Of a stretch of DNA of 64,000 bases, positions 6,107 through 13,697 are shown one piece after another (within the stretch, counting starts at the first letter, position 1; every line of letters starts with the position of its first letter). The stretch lies in the NCBI GenBank assembly GCA_949743955.1, contig CATJVQ010000037.1, forward strand, positions 1 through 64,000, written 5' to 3'. The notes beneath the pieces were generated by a model, which worked only from the letters and a program-made list of their open reading frames with translations, was not told the origin of the DNA and did no database searches. Both the position numbers and the translations under genes were made by a program. The stretch comes from an uncultured Oscillospiraceae bacterium (GTDB taxonomy: Bacteria > Bacillota > Clostridia > Oscillospirales > Ruminococcaceae).

Positions 6107-8485
6107 TTAAGGCATGGGCGGGGTCCAGTAGTGCTGGTTATAGATGTCGGTGAAGCGGTAGGTCGCCTGGACGGTTCCCTCTAGCGGCACATTGCTGACA
6201 GTGAGCCCCCCTTCCGGGACAGTGAGCGGATCGCCGAGGAGGAAGCTGTCCTGATAGCCGCCGTCGTAGCGGTAGTAGTCGCACAGGAATTCCAGCGTGT
6301 CGCCCGCCTCCAGGGACACGCCGCTTTTGGCGACCGTTTCCGTCTCGCTCGTATACACGCTCCGGACGCCGGAGACATAGCCGGACGGGGTCTCGTCGTC
6401 GAAGCACAGGAGAAGCTCCGCCCGCTGCCCGTTGTGGAGCACCGGCACATATCCTGTGATGGCGTAATGGGTTCCGTCGTCGACAGTAGCGGTGTGGTAG
6501 TACGCCACAGGCTGCCCCTCGATTGCCAGCCATGTGTTGTCGTTCTGCCCGACAAGCCCGCCGGCATCGTCGAACTCGAAGACATTGTCCAGTCCCAGGT
6601 CGATGTAGCCTTCGCCGTCGTCGTAAAAGAGGTTGAGGTCCAGTGTCTGTACGAGAGCCCACTGCTCCTCGCCGAGGCGCAGCGTGGGGGTACCGTCCGC
6701 GCCGCTCCACACGAGCGCTTCGGCCGGGAAACGGTTATCTGTAAGATACTGAAGGGTTTCCGTATCATCCAGCGCCTTCCCGGAGAGGAAGCCCGTGTTC
6801 GAGCCGGTGAGCCCGGAGACAGAATCGAATCCGCCCCCCAGGAAGCCGGTTAAGAGCTGGGAGAGAATGTCCCCGCTGCCAGCGGAGGCGGAGCCGAGCA
6901 GGGACGGCAGCGGCGAATTCACCCCGCCGGACGCGGCCTGCCCGCTGGCCTCAAGGCTGGCGAAGCTGCGGATACAGCGGATGTACTCGTCATCCATGCC
7001 GATCTGTTCGTAGGCGGCGACCGCCTTATCCACGGATCCGAGCTTCTGATAGGGGAAATAGATGGACAGACCATAGGCGTTGGTCATGTTGGAGGATGTA
7101 CGGTTGTACTTCACGGCGCTGCGCAGAGTGTCCGCGAGGGCTTTATTTTCCTTCCCCTCCAGATTTTCCGCCAGATGTACGAGATCCACATGATCAATCC
7201 GGCTCGACTGCGCGAATTCCCGCGTATGGGCGCGGGCCGCGGACAGTGTCTGATACTGTTTTGAGGCGATAAGGGAGCTGGCCGAGCGGGAAAAGTCCGC
7301 CAGACGCTCCGGCAGCGTGGCCTCAAGCTCGCAGAGATCCACAACGGAGAGTGTCGTAAGCTGGCCGGGGCACTTCTGGGCGCACACATCCACGAAATCG
7401 TCGGCTATCCTCTTCCCCACCGCGGCCGTGGACATCGACGGATTCTTCCCGAAATCCGTCAGCCAGTTCGTGTAGTACCATCCCACGCCCGGCTCTGTCT
7501 CCTCGGAGGCGATGAGGTAGTCGGCGTGGCGGGAGAGCATGAGGGCGTTTTCCGCTGTCGCCATCAGGCAGGCGTCGAAGCCGATGAAATCGAACGTGAC
7601 GCCCGCGTCTGTCAGCGCGGTGTTGATGCCGGAGAGGCCCATCGAGCCGCTGGAGGCGAACTTTTCATCGTATCCATAGCCGCTGATGGCGCCCCCGCCG
7701 TGATCCCAGAAGATGAGCTCATACCGGCTGGCCGGAAAACGCTCGGCGCAGTAGCGGATATATCCGCTCAGGGTGGAGGGATCCGTCATCGGGACACTGC
7801 CCAGATCCGGCTCCAGGCAGAGGAGGCCACTGTCCTTTATCTGCCAAATCTGGTTCGCAGAGCTGCTCACCTGATTGTTGCGCCACCCGGAGCAGCCGCC
7901 CGTGTAGACGATGAGGTTTATCTCCTCCCCGAACCGGGCGGCGAGCATCTCCTGCAGATCGCTTGTCCCCATGCCGCTGCGGGATTCGAGGTCGGTGCCG
8001 CACATGTAGACCATGATGGTCGCCGTGTCGCGCCCGTCCCCGAGGAGACGTGTCCGCTTTTCCCGGGCCGCCGGGTCGACGTCCGTGTTGAGATGGCCGG
8101 TGTTCTCCTCCCCCTGCCAGCCCTGCGAGACACCGCCGCCCGCCTGTAGTCCGCCCAGCAGCGCGCCGAGGTTCAGCCCGCCGGACGGTGCCGCCTGGCT
8201 AACGCTCTGTCCCGCCGCAGGCGATGGCTGCGCCGGCGGGGCGGAACCCTGCCCGCTGAGGAAGGCGCCCAGCCCGCCGCCTCCGCCCAGGAGCAGCGCG
8301 GCAAGCAGGATGATGAGCTTCATCCCGCCGCCGGAGCGGGCGCGGGTGGGGCGGGGGCTGTCTGTGCCGGGGGAGGGGCGTCCGCCCGCGCCGACCGGCC
8401 CGGTATGCAGCCCGTCGCCGCGTTTCTTCACCGTCTTTGCCGAGCCGGTGACGTTCTTTTCCCGGCTTCGGGGTCTGTTATCCAT
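6107..8485 (-). CDS. Membrane-anchored clostripain-family (C11) cysteine peptidase
   Basis: This 792-residue protein has a basic N-terminal cytoplasmic stretch, a single transmembrane helix at about residues 55-77 (LIILLAALLLGGGGGLGAFL), a low-complexity linker, and a C11 caspase-like fold. The catalytic His is in FWDHGGG (His262) and the catalytic Cys in IGFDACLMA (Cys306). Residues after about 520 are an uncharacterised beta-rich region. Extracytoplasmic C11 peptidases cut after Arg or Lys and often mature by self-cleavage. ATG 8485 follows GGAAAGGAAG. A longer frame upstream has no ribosome binding site and would overlap the promoter. Its natural substrate is unknown. Confidence 0.9.
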   Translation of the reverse strand: MDNRPRSREKNVTGSAKTVKKRGDGLHTGPVGAGGRPSPGTDSPRPTRARSGGGMKLIILLAALLLGGGGGLGAFLSGQGSAPPAQPSPAAGQSVSQAAPSGGLNLGALLGGLQAGGGVSQGWQGEENTGHLNTDVDPAAREKRTRLLGDGRDTATIMVYMCGTDLESRSGMGTSDLQEMLAARFGEEINLIVYTGGCSGWRNNQVSSSANQIWQIKDSGLLCLEPDLGSVPMTDPSTLSGYIRYCAERFPASRYELIFWDHGGGAISGYGYDEKFASSGSMGLSGINTALTDAGVTFDFIGFDACLMATAENALMLSRHADYLIASEETEPGVGWYYTNWLTDFGKNPSMSTAAVGKRIADDFVDVCAQKCPGQLTTLSVVDLCELEATLPERLADFSRSASSLIASKQYQTLSAARAHTREFAQSSRIDHVDLVHLAENLEGKENKALADTLRSAVKYNRTSSNMTNAYGLSIYFPYQKLGSVDKAVAAYEQIGMDDEYIRCIRSFASLEASGQAASGGVNSPLPSLLGSASAGSGDILSQLLTGFLGGGFDSVSGLTGSNTGFLSGKALDDTETLQYLTDNRFPAEALVWSGADGTPTLRLGEEQWALVQTLDLNLFYDDGEGYIDLGLDNVFEFDDAGGLVGQNDNTWLAIEGQPVAYYHTATVDDGTHYAITGYVPVLHNGQRAELLLCFDDETPSGYVSGVRSVYTSETETVAKSGVSLEAGDTLEFLCDYYRYDGGYQDSFLLGDPLTVPEGGLTVSNVPLEGTVQATYRFTDIYNQHYWTPPMP

Positions 8486-8522
8486 AAAGGTCTTCCTTTC
8501 CGCTGTGAGGTTTCTCTGTGTT

Positions 8523-8551
8523 ATTATACCGTCGCAGTCAGAAAAAGGCAA
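8523..8551 (-). promoter_or_regulatory. Promoter of the C11 peptidase gene
   Basis: On the minus strand, TTGCCT (8546-8551), a 17-bp spacer and TATAAT (8523-8528). Confidence 0.75.
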
Positions 8552-8555
8552 CCTA

Positions 8556-8603
8556 AAAAGACGTGTTTTCCCTTCGGGACCGGTGGAGGGGAAACATGTC
8601 TTT
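8556..8603 (-). terminator. Imperfect hairpin with T run between hpf and the C11 gene
   Basis: Bases 8556-8571 pair with 8588-8603, with two wobble or mismatch positions. Read leftwards, five Ts follow. It acts as a second barrier upstream of the C11 promoter. Confidence 0.55.
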
Positions 8604-8661
8604 CAGCGTGTGGCTGTGAGGAGGAAGAAATAGATCCGGCTGCCCGCTTCCAAAAGGAAAA

Positions 8662-8683
8662 CTGCCCGGCGAAAGCCGGGCAG
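8662..8683 (-). terminator. Terminator of hpf
   Basis: CTGCCCGGC (8662-8670), tetraloop GAAA and GCCGGGCAG (8675-8683). On the minus strand it is followed by TTTTCCTTTT. Confidence 0.85.
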
Positions 8684-8694
8684 CGGATGGACTT

Positions 8695-9240
8695 TTATTC
8701 GTTTTCGTCCTCTTCATCGTCGGTAGGCTCGATGAGTCCGTAACTGTCGCCCTTGCGGCGGTAGACGGCGCAGATGTCGCCGGTCTGTGCGTCGCGGAAC
8801 ATGAAGAAGGAGTGGCCGAGCATATTCATCTGCAAAATGGCCTCCTCTACGCTCATGGGCTTGACAGGGAAACGCTTGGTGCGCACGAGGGAATAGTCGC
8901 TGTCCTCAGGGAGGGAAGCGTCGCCGTACTGCTTGTCAAACGCGGAAGCGCGCAGGCGCTGCTCGAGCTTCGACTTGTTCTTGACAATCTGCTTGACGAG
9001 CGAATCCACAACGGCCTCGAGCGAATCCATCCGGTCGCCGGTGGTCTTTTCGGCGCGGTAGAACATCCCTCCAGCGCGCACGGTCACTTCGACCGTTTCA
9101 CGGTCATTTTCGGAAGAGACGGTAACAACGGCGTCAGCTGTATCATCGAAGAAGCGGTCGAGCTTGCCGAGCTTTTTAGCAACACGTTCACGGAAGGAAT
9201 CCTTGACAGACGTTTTTCTGGATGAGATTGTAATATTCAT
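8695..9240 (-). CDS. hpf: Ribosome hibernation promoting factor, long form
   Basis: This 181-residue protein has an N-terminal RaiA/S30AE fold (residues 1-95, MNITISSRKTSVKDSFRERV) that occupies the decoding region. Its C-terminal dimerisation domain (residues 120-175, with VRTKRFPVKPMSVEEAILQM and MLGHSFFMFRDAQTG) drives 100S ribosome formation, as in Firmicutes and Actinobacteria. The ATG at 9240 was chosen because the protein starts exactly as family members do; longer frames to 9429 run through the promoter. It is expected to be induced in stationary phase. Confidence 0.95.
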   Translation of the reverse strand: MNITISSRKTSVKDSFRERVAKKLGKLDRFFDDTADAVVTVSSENDRETVEVTVRAGGMFYRAEKTTGDRMDSLEAVVDSLVKQIVKNKSKLEQRLRASAFDKQYGDASLPEDSDYSLVRTKRFPVKPMSVEEAILQMNMLGHSFFMFRDAQTGDICAVYRRKGDSYGLIEPTDDEEDENE

Positions 9241-9309
9241 ATGTTCCGCCCCTTTACGGTTCATTCGCAAATCAGGGACTTGTCCAGAATTCCCAAATTT
9301 GCTAACTTT

Positions 9310-9338
9310 ATTATAGCATGGGCTATCAGAAAATACAA
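9310..9338 (-). promoter_or_regulatory. Promoter of hpf
   Basis: On the minus strand, TTGTAT (9333-9338), a 17-bp spacer and TATAAT (9310-9315). It diverges from a plus-strand promoter less than 50 bp away. Confidence 0.78.
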
Positions 9339-9384
9339 TAAACAAATTGAACTGAAAACAAGGAGAAAAATTGTGTCTCATAGA

Positions 9385-9413
9385 TTTACAAATAGTGGAA
9401 GATGTGGTATAAT
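9385..9413 (+). promoter_or_regulatory. Promoter of the leader RNA and M42 peptidase
   Basis: TTTACA (9385-9390), a 17-bp spacer and TATAAT (9408-9413). Predicted transcription start is near 9420. Confidence 0.8.
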
Positions 9414-9419
9414 TAACCC

Positions 9420-9503
9420 ATCGGGACACACTAAGTCCCGAGACCTTTCACTTCCCCAAACTTCTTTCCATTTTGCGCGGTCTGATGGCCGCGCCCTTTT
9501 TTT
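9420..9503 (+). ncRNA. Candidate short RNA or attenuating leader
   Basis: Between a good promoter and a complete intrinsic terminator lies a stretch of about 84 bases with no useful reading frame. It folds a 5' hairpin (CGGGAC at 9422-9427 with GTCCCG at 9435-9440), then an unpaired pyrimidine-rich stretch, then the terminator GCGCGG (9475-9480) / CCGCGC (9489-9494) with seven Ts. The M42 gene starts 88 bases later. It could be an independent small RNA or a regulated leader. I do not recognise a known riboswitch class. Confidence 0.55.
9475..9503 (+). terminator. Intrinsic terminator or attenuator upstream of the M42 peptidase
   Basis: A six-base GC-only stem with an eight-base loop is followed by CC and seven Ts. 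Confidence 0.75.
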
Positions 9504-9591
9504 GCGCAAAACCCGAAGGGGCCGGTGTCATTCTGCACTAGTCCCCATATATGCCGCATATTCTGTATGCAGAGGAAAGGAGGAAATACAG

Positions 9592-10677
9592 TTGGACAGA
9601 ACAGAGACAGCGGCTTTGCTCGCGCGGCTCGACGCGGTGCGGGGCCTTTCGGGGCGGGAAGAAGCAGTGGGGGAGGCAATCGGGAAGGAGATGGAGGGCC
9701 TCTTTGATGAGGCGGGACACGACCGCCTGGGCAACCGCCTCTTTACCCGGCGCGGACGGCGCGGCGGCCCGACGGTGCTGCTGGCCGCGCACATGGATGA
9801 AATTGGCTTTCTGGTCAGCGGGATCGACGAAGGGGGCTTTGTCCATTTTGTGCCGGTGGGATTCCACGACGAACGCCTCCTCCAGAACCAGATGCTGCGC
9901 ATTGACACGGCGTCGGGCGCGGTATACGGTGTGACGGGGGCGGGCGACCCGCCGTATGAGCACAAGGGGGAACATCCGGAAACACCGCGGATGGGGGAAA
10001 TCGTGCTCGATATAGGGGCGCGCAGCAGGGAGGAGGCCGAAGCGATGGGGGTATGCCCCGGAGATCCGGTCTTAAACGCCCGGGAGGGCCGCCTCCTGGG
10101 GAAGCGTGTCTTCACGGGCCGCGCTGTGGACAACCGCGCGGGCTGTGCGGCGATGATAGGCGCGATGCGCCTGCTCGCGGAGGCGCAGCTCCCGGCGACG
10201 GTGGTGGCCTGCGCGTCGGTACAGGAGGAACTGGGGGCGAAGGGGATTGGGGCGGTGGGCGCGCGCGTGAAGCCGGACATTGCCCTCGCCCTCGACGTCT
10301 GCCCCGCTGTGACGGACGGGCGCATTCCGGGCGGGAGTATCCCGCACACCCGTGCGCGCATTGTACAGGGCGGGGGGCCCGCGGTGCAGATCTACGACTG
10401 GAGCCCCGGATCCCTTCTGGGGCACGCTGTCTCCCCGCGGCTCTATGGCCGCCTCCTGAACACGGCCCGGCGGCGGCGCATCCCGCACCAGGCCGAGGTC
10501 ACGCTCGACTGCGGGACGGACGCCGCCGTCCTCGCGCCTGCGGGCGTTCTCGCGGGCGGGATCAGCATCCCCTGCCGGTATCTGCACTCCGCTGCCGGCA
10601 CAGTGGACATCGGCGATGTCTATTACGCCGCTGTCCTCACGGCCGAGTTCATTAAGAGCCTCTCCGATCCGCTGTGA
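9592..10677 (+). CDS. M42-family metallopeptidase (glutamyl/deblocking aminopeptidase-like)
   Basis: This 361-residue cytosolic di-metal aminopeptidase keeps all expected metal and catalytic residues: the first His in LAAHMDEIGF, the bridging Asp in GRAVDNRAGC, the Glu pair in SVQEELGAKG, an Asp in ALDVCPAV and the last His in RYLHSAAGTVD. M42 enzymes form tetrahedral dodecamers that finish peptide degradation. TTG 9592 is the start: AAGGAGG (9577-9583) is eight bases upstream, and the open frame further upstream runs through the leader. Leader control is possible. It ends at a shared terminator with secG. Confidence 0.92.
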   Translation: MDRTETAALLARLDAVRGLSGREEAVGEAIGKEMEGLFDEAGHDRLGNRLFTRRGRRGGPTVLLAAHMDEIGFLVSGIDEGGFVHFVPVGFHDERLLQNQMLRIDTASGAVYGVTGAGDPPYEHKGEHPETPRMGEIVLDIGARSREEAEAMGVCPGDPVLNAREGRLLGKRVFTGRAVDNRAGCAAMIGAMRLLAEAQLPATVVACASVQEELGAKGIGAVGARVKPDIALALDVCPAVTDGRIPGGSIPHTRARIVQGGGPAVQIYDWSPGSLLGHAVSPRLYGRLLNTARRRRIPHQAEVTLDCGTDAAVLAPAGVLAGGISIPCRYLHSAAGTVDIGDVYYAAVLTAEFIKSLSDPL

Positions 10678-10694
10678 ACGGCAGGGGGATAGAA

Positions 10695-10728
10695 ACCGGG
10701 CGGGATCCTTTCATGGATCCCGCCCGGT
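10695..10728. terminator. Bidirectional terminator between the M42 peptidase and secG
   Basis: A perfect 14-bp stem (10695-10708 with 10715-10728) with a six-base loop lies between convergent genes. Confidence 0.8.
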
Positions 10729-10737
10729 TATTTGGCT

Positions 10738-10980
10738 TTAGAAGTATACGTGTACGACGTTGATCAAAACGATGATGACCATAAGCGCCGCTGTCGCATA
10801 TTTGGTCAGCGTCTTGAGCGAAGAGTCGAGCGTCTTGCCGGCGTTGCGGCCGAAACTCTCACTCTGCTGGCCTGTCAGGGCGTTCATGCCGCCCTTGCCC
10901 TCCTGCATCTCCACAAAGAGCATCAGCGCTGCACAGATCAGAATCAGCAGCACGCCCATGACAATTTCAAAAGCACCCAC
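10738..10980 (-). CDS. secG: Preprotein translocase subunit SecG
   Basis: This 80-residue protein has two transmembrane helices (about residues 4-22 and 58-78) joined by a cytoplasmic loop with SFGRNAGKTLDSSLKTLTKY, typical of SecG. It helps SecYEG channel cycling during protein export. It is a single-gene unit on the minus strand. In many Firmicutes secG precedes rnr and smpB, but those genes are not adjacent here. Confidence 0.93.
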   Translation of the reverse strand: MGAFEIVMGVLLILICAALMLFVEMQEGKGGMNALTGQQSESFGRNAGKTLDSSLKTLTKYATAALMVIIVLINVVHVYF

Positions 10981-11086
10981 GAAGAAATCTCCCCTTTTTA
11001 TTCCTGTTTTATCATATACGCAATATCACCGTATTATCGTACCACAGCCTGCCCCGGTTTGCAAGACCCGGGAGGAAATATGCGGA

Positions 11087-11443
11087 TTAATTCAGCGGCG
11101 TCATCAGGTTGAAGAGCAGGATCACAGTCAAAATAGCGGAGAAACCGCCGCACATGATGAGATACAGCCGCCGGGTCCGGCTCGAACGGAAGTTGCCGCA
11201 GAGCATCCCGAAGAGGACGCACGCCGCCACGAGACCCGCGAGCGTTACACAGGCGCGCACTGTCCCGCGCGGGATGTCTGTTACCGATGCGAGTGTCGCT
11301 GCCAGCGGCATGCCCGCCAGAAACGCCAGCGGCACCAGCAGCAGCGGCAGCAGGGCGAGGGCAGTTGTCCGCCGGCCCGAACGCGCGAGGGAAAACGTAA
11401 AGATGCCTAAGACCGCCAGTATGGCGACGCATTCCACCGTCAT
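11087..11443 (-). CDS. Small hypothetical membrane protein
   Basis: This 118-residue protein is almost entirely hydrophobic, with about four transmembrane segments: residues 4-18, 27-48, 63-83 and 93-113. Basic clusters (SGRRTT, NFRSSRTRRL) suggest cytoplasmic loops. I do not recognise a family. It is the last gene of an operon with an SGNH hydrolase and a DUF4358 lipoprotein, 30 bp after the latter, so a role in the same envelope process is likely but unproven. Confidence 0.72.
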   Translation of the reverse strand: MTVECVAILAVLGIFTFSLARSGRRTTALALLPLLLVPLAFLAGMPLAATLASVTDIPRGTVRACVTLAGLVAACVLFGMLCGNFRSSRTRRLYLIMCGGFSAILTVILLFNLMTPLN

Positions 11444-11473
11444 GCCTGCGCCCTCCTTTGCTTTACCGGGGGC

Positions 11474-11968
11474 TTAAAACCCCTCGATCACCTTGCGTAC
11501 ATCATCCGGATTGGCACAGGCGGCGTAGAAGACATAGCGGCCGCGCTCGAGGATGACCGCGTTTTCCAGTTTGGGCATCTCCTCGGGGCGGTAGTCCTTA
11601 AAATTAAATGTCTGATCTTCCACGCGCCTGTCCACCGCCGCCCGGATGGAGGCGACATCGTCCTCCGTTTTGGCCACGAAGATGGAAATTTCCTCCGGTG
11701 TCGCCATGGATCCGCTCACCCGGCAGGTGTACTTTTCCACCTTGTCCATCTCCAGCTTCGGGTAGCTGGCGGGAAGAGCGCCTTCGTCGAGCTCGATGAG
11801 CTCCTCCGTGTATCCGCCCGCCTTCAGAATATCCCCGGCCGCCTGGCCGAGATCGACGGACACTTCCTTTCCGCCGCCGCGGCCGCTGCATCCGGCAAAG
11901 AGGCCGGCGGCGAGGACAAGCGCCCCGATGAGGGCGGGCAGGCGTTTTAACAGATGCTTTTCTTTCAT
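11474..11968 (-). CDS. DUF4358 domain lipoprotein
   Basis: This 164-residue protein has a type II signal peptide (MKEKHLLKRLPALIGALVLA) with lipobox LFAGC, so it should be lipid-anchored outside the membrane. The mature part resembles DUF4358 proteins: EEISIFVAKTEDDV followed by a C-terminal ILERGRYVFYAACANPDDV. The ATG at 11968 follows AAGGAGA and overlaps the stop of the SGNH hydrolase gene (ATGA), so translation is coupled. DUF4358 function is unknown. Confidence 0.85.
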   Translation of the reverse strand: MKEKHLLKRLPALIGALVLAAGLFAGCSGRGGGKEVSVDLGQAAGDILKAGGYTEELIELDEGALPASYPKLEMDKVEKYTCRVSGSMATPEEISIFVAKTEDDVASIRAAVDRRVEDQTFNFKDYRPEEMPKLENAVILERGRYVFYAACANPDDVRKVIEGF

Positions 11969-12909
11969 ACCGTTTCTCCTTGTTCTTTTGGCTTCGCGCT
12001 GTCCGTGTCCGAAAGGGGATGCGTGCGCAGATACCGGGCCCAGATTTCGTAATACCGAGGCCCGATATGGATCCCGTCCGCCGAAACGCCGGGGGCGAGA
12101 GCGCCGTCCGCTTCCTTGAAGGCCTCCGCAACATTGAGGTAGGCGACGCCCTCCTCCTCGCACAGCTCCATGAGCGCTTCGTTATAGGCGTCGATCTTTT
12201 CGTTGGCGTAGGCGCCGTTCTCGCTGAGGGATTTTTCCTTTGTCACAGGGAAAATCGACTGCACACCCAGCATCGCGTCGGGGTGCTGGGCGCGGATGGC
12301 CTCAATCAATGTCCGGTAGCGCTCGATAAACGCATCCTCACCGATCCAGGCGATGCCGTTCGCGCCGAGCTGGATGAAGATTTTCTGCGGCGTGAGGGCG
12401 CTCATCGCCTCGAGCACGGTCCGCAGGTTCCCGTCCGTGTCCCGGATGACGGGCTTCGTGAGGATGGTGTCGGGGTTAATCCCTGTCGCGGCGACGGTCT
12501 GCGCGCCGGACATGGCGCGATAGAGCGGGATGCCCGTTGTGATCGAATCGCCGACGAAGAGCGTGCCCTGAAAATAATCCTCACCGGCGTCCTCCGCCGC
12601 GGGGACCTGGTAGCGGACACTCCAGTCAGGCGCGGCGGGCTGCGGGGAAACGGCCTCCTCCGCCGCGGGAACAGGGCGGCTTACGACCACGACAGCCGGC
12701 ATCTGGGCGGCGTTGGCGATTCCGGCATCCGGCGCGAGGACAGCGAGGTTCTCCGGGGTCAGCCTCTGCCAAAAGACAGACAGGGCCAGAGCGACAGAGA
12801 CCAGTCCCGCGCCCATCAGAATCCACTGCGGGCGGAACTGCCGCTGCCCTTCGCGCCGGATCTTCAGGCGCATCGGTTTTCCTCTGGCGTCATAGAGAGC
12901 CACAGCCAT
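11965..12909 (-). CDS. Membrane-anchored SGNH/GDSL-family hydrolase
   Basis: This protein of about 314 residues has one transmembrane helix near residues 27-45 (WILMGAGLVSVALALSVFW), then an extracytoplasmic SGNH domain with block I TLFVGDSITTG, block III Asn in IQLGANGIAW and the catalytic Asp-His pair in SADGIHIGPRYYEIW. Such enzymes remove O-acetyl groups from cell-surface polysaccharide or peptidoglycan. ATG 12909 is preferred: the upstream ATG at 12933 lies in the -10 box of its promoter. It heads a three-gene operon. The substrate is unknown. Confidence 0.88.
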   Translation of the reverse strand: MAVALYDARGKPMRLKIRREGQRQFRPQWILMGAGLVSVALALSVFWQRLTPENLAVLAPDAGIANAAQMPAVVVVSRPVPAAEEAVSPQPAAPDWSVRYQVPAAEDAGEDYFQGTLFVGDSITTGIPLYRAMSGAQTVAATGINPDTILTKPVIRDTDGNLRTVLEAMSALTPQKIFIQLGANGIAWIGEDAFIERYRTLIEAIRAQHPDAMLGVQSIFPVTKEKSLSENGAYANEKIDAYNEALMELCEEEGVAYLNVAEAFKEADGALAPGVSADGIHIGPRYYEIWARYLRTHPLSDTDSAKPKEQGETV

Positions 12910-12931
12910 CCCCCCTCTGCTTTCTTCCTCC

Positions 12932-12961
12932 ATTATAGCACGCCGCCGGGTTTTTAAGCAA
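12932..12961 (-). promoter_or_regulatory. Promoter of the SGNH-DUF4358 operon
   Basis: On the minus strand, TTGCTT (12956-12961), an 18-bp spacer and a consensus TATAAT (12932-12937). Transcription would start near 12925, downstream of the ATG at 12933. Confidence 0.72.
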
Positions 12962-12988
12962 TTCCCCCGGGCGATTTTCAGAAATTGT

Positions 12989-13537
12989 TTACACGTCGCC
13001 GCCGAAACGGCGCGCGTACTCCACGAGGGGGCGGATGGCGCTGCGATCGGAGAAGTCGGCGTTTTTGCCGTAGCAGTCTAAAAGCCGGCGTTCGTCCTCC
13101 GCCAGGTCCTTTTTGGCGCGCAGCATCCGGCAGAAGAGGGAGAGCATCGCGCGGTGGCTGAGCTTGAGCGCATCGTACTGAATGCCGCCGGGGAAATGGT
13201 AAAAGTGCACCCGGGCGCGCACCTCCGGCGGGAAGTTCTTATGGACGAGCTGCTGGAAATAGCTCTCGTCCCCCTCCGGCCCGGAGAGGAGGCCGACACC
13301 GAAGAGAATCAGCGTCTTCTGCGAGAGGGCGGGGAACTGCCGCAGCAGCGGCGCGGCGCCCTCGAACTTTTCCGCGTAAATCCCGCAGCCGAAAATGATG
13401 ACCTCGGGCTCATAGAGGCGCCCCAGCGTGGCTTCCGCCGCCGGGAGTACCGGGCAGCCCAGCTCCTGCGCTATCCAGTCGGCGTAGGTTTTGGTGTGTC
13501 CGTAGGCCGACTGATAGACTACAAGCGTATTTGACAT
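12989..13537 (-). CDS. Flavodoxin-domain protein (HemG/protoporphyrinogen oxidase-like)
   Basis: This 182-residue protein starts with the flavodoxin FMN-phosphate loop YQSAYGHTKTYADWI and continues with the family segments EVIIFGCGIYAEKFEGAAPL and TLILFGVGLLSGPEG. This layout matches flavodoxin-domain proteins annotated as menaquinone-dependent protoporphyrinogen oxidase-like. No haem biosynthesis genes are near, so a redox-sensing or general reductase role is equally possible. Upstream lies a long inverted repeat that probably controls it. Confidence 0.82.
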   Translation of the reverse strand: MSNTLVVYQSAYGHTKTYADWIAQELGCPVLPAAEATLGRLYEPEVIIFGCGIYAEKFEGAAPLLRQFPALSQKTLILFGVGLLSGPEGDESYFQQLVHKNFPPEVRARVHFYHFPGGIQYDALKLSHRAMLSLFCRMLRAKKDLAEDERRLLDCYGKNADFSDRSAIRPLVEYARRFGGDV

Positions 13538-13559
13538 GAAAAATCATGCGTCCTTTCCC

Positions 13560-13603
13560 GACACTGTCCGTGACCGGATCACTATATCTGTCCGGACAGT
13601 GTC
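13560..13603 (-). promoter_or_regulatory. Inverted-repeat operator candidate upstream of the flavodoxin gene
   Basis: GACACTGTCCG (13560-13570) and CGGACAGTGTC (13593-13603) are perfect 11-bp inverted repeats spaced by 22 bp. The second arm is part of a 12-bp palindrome, CTGTCCGGACAG (13589-13600). A hairpin (13605-13621) follows. The layout suggests binding of a TetR- or MarR-type dimer, but no regulator gene is adjacent. Confidence 0.6.
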
Positions 13604-13697
13604 ACGCTCCGTCGTGGAGCGTAGCAAGAGCCATTATACACGTTCCCTCCGGCATTTTCAAGTATTGGATCTCCACCGCCTGAAAAACGCGCGGCGC

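Noticed and set aside
9420..9503. A known riboswitch (preQ1, fluoride, raiA motif)
   Set aside because: The short hairpin and single-stranded pyrimidine stretch do not show the conserved cores of these classes, and a raiA motif should lie on the same strand as hpf.
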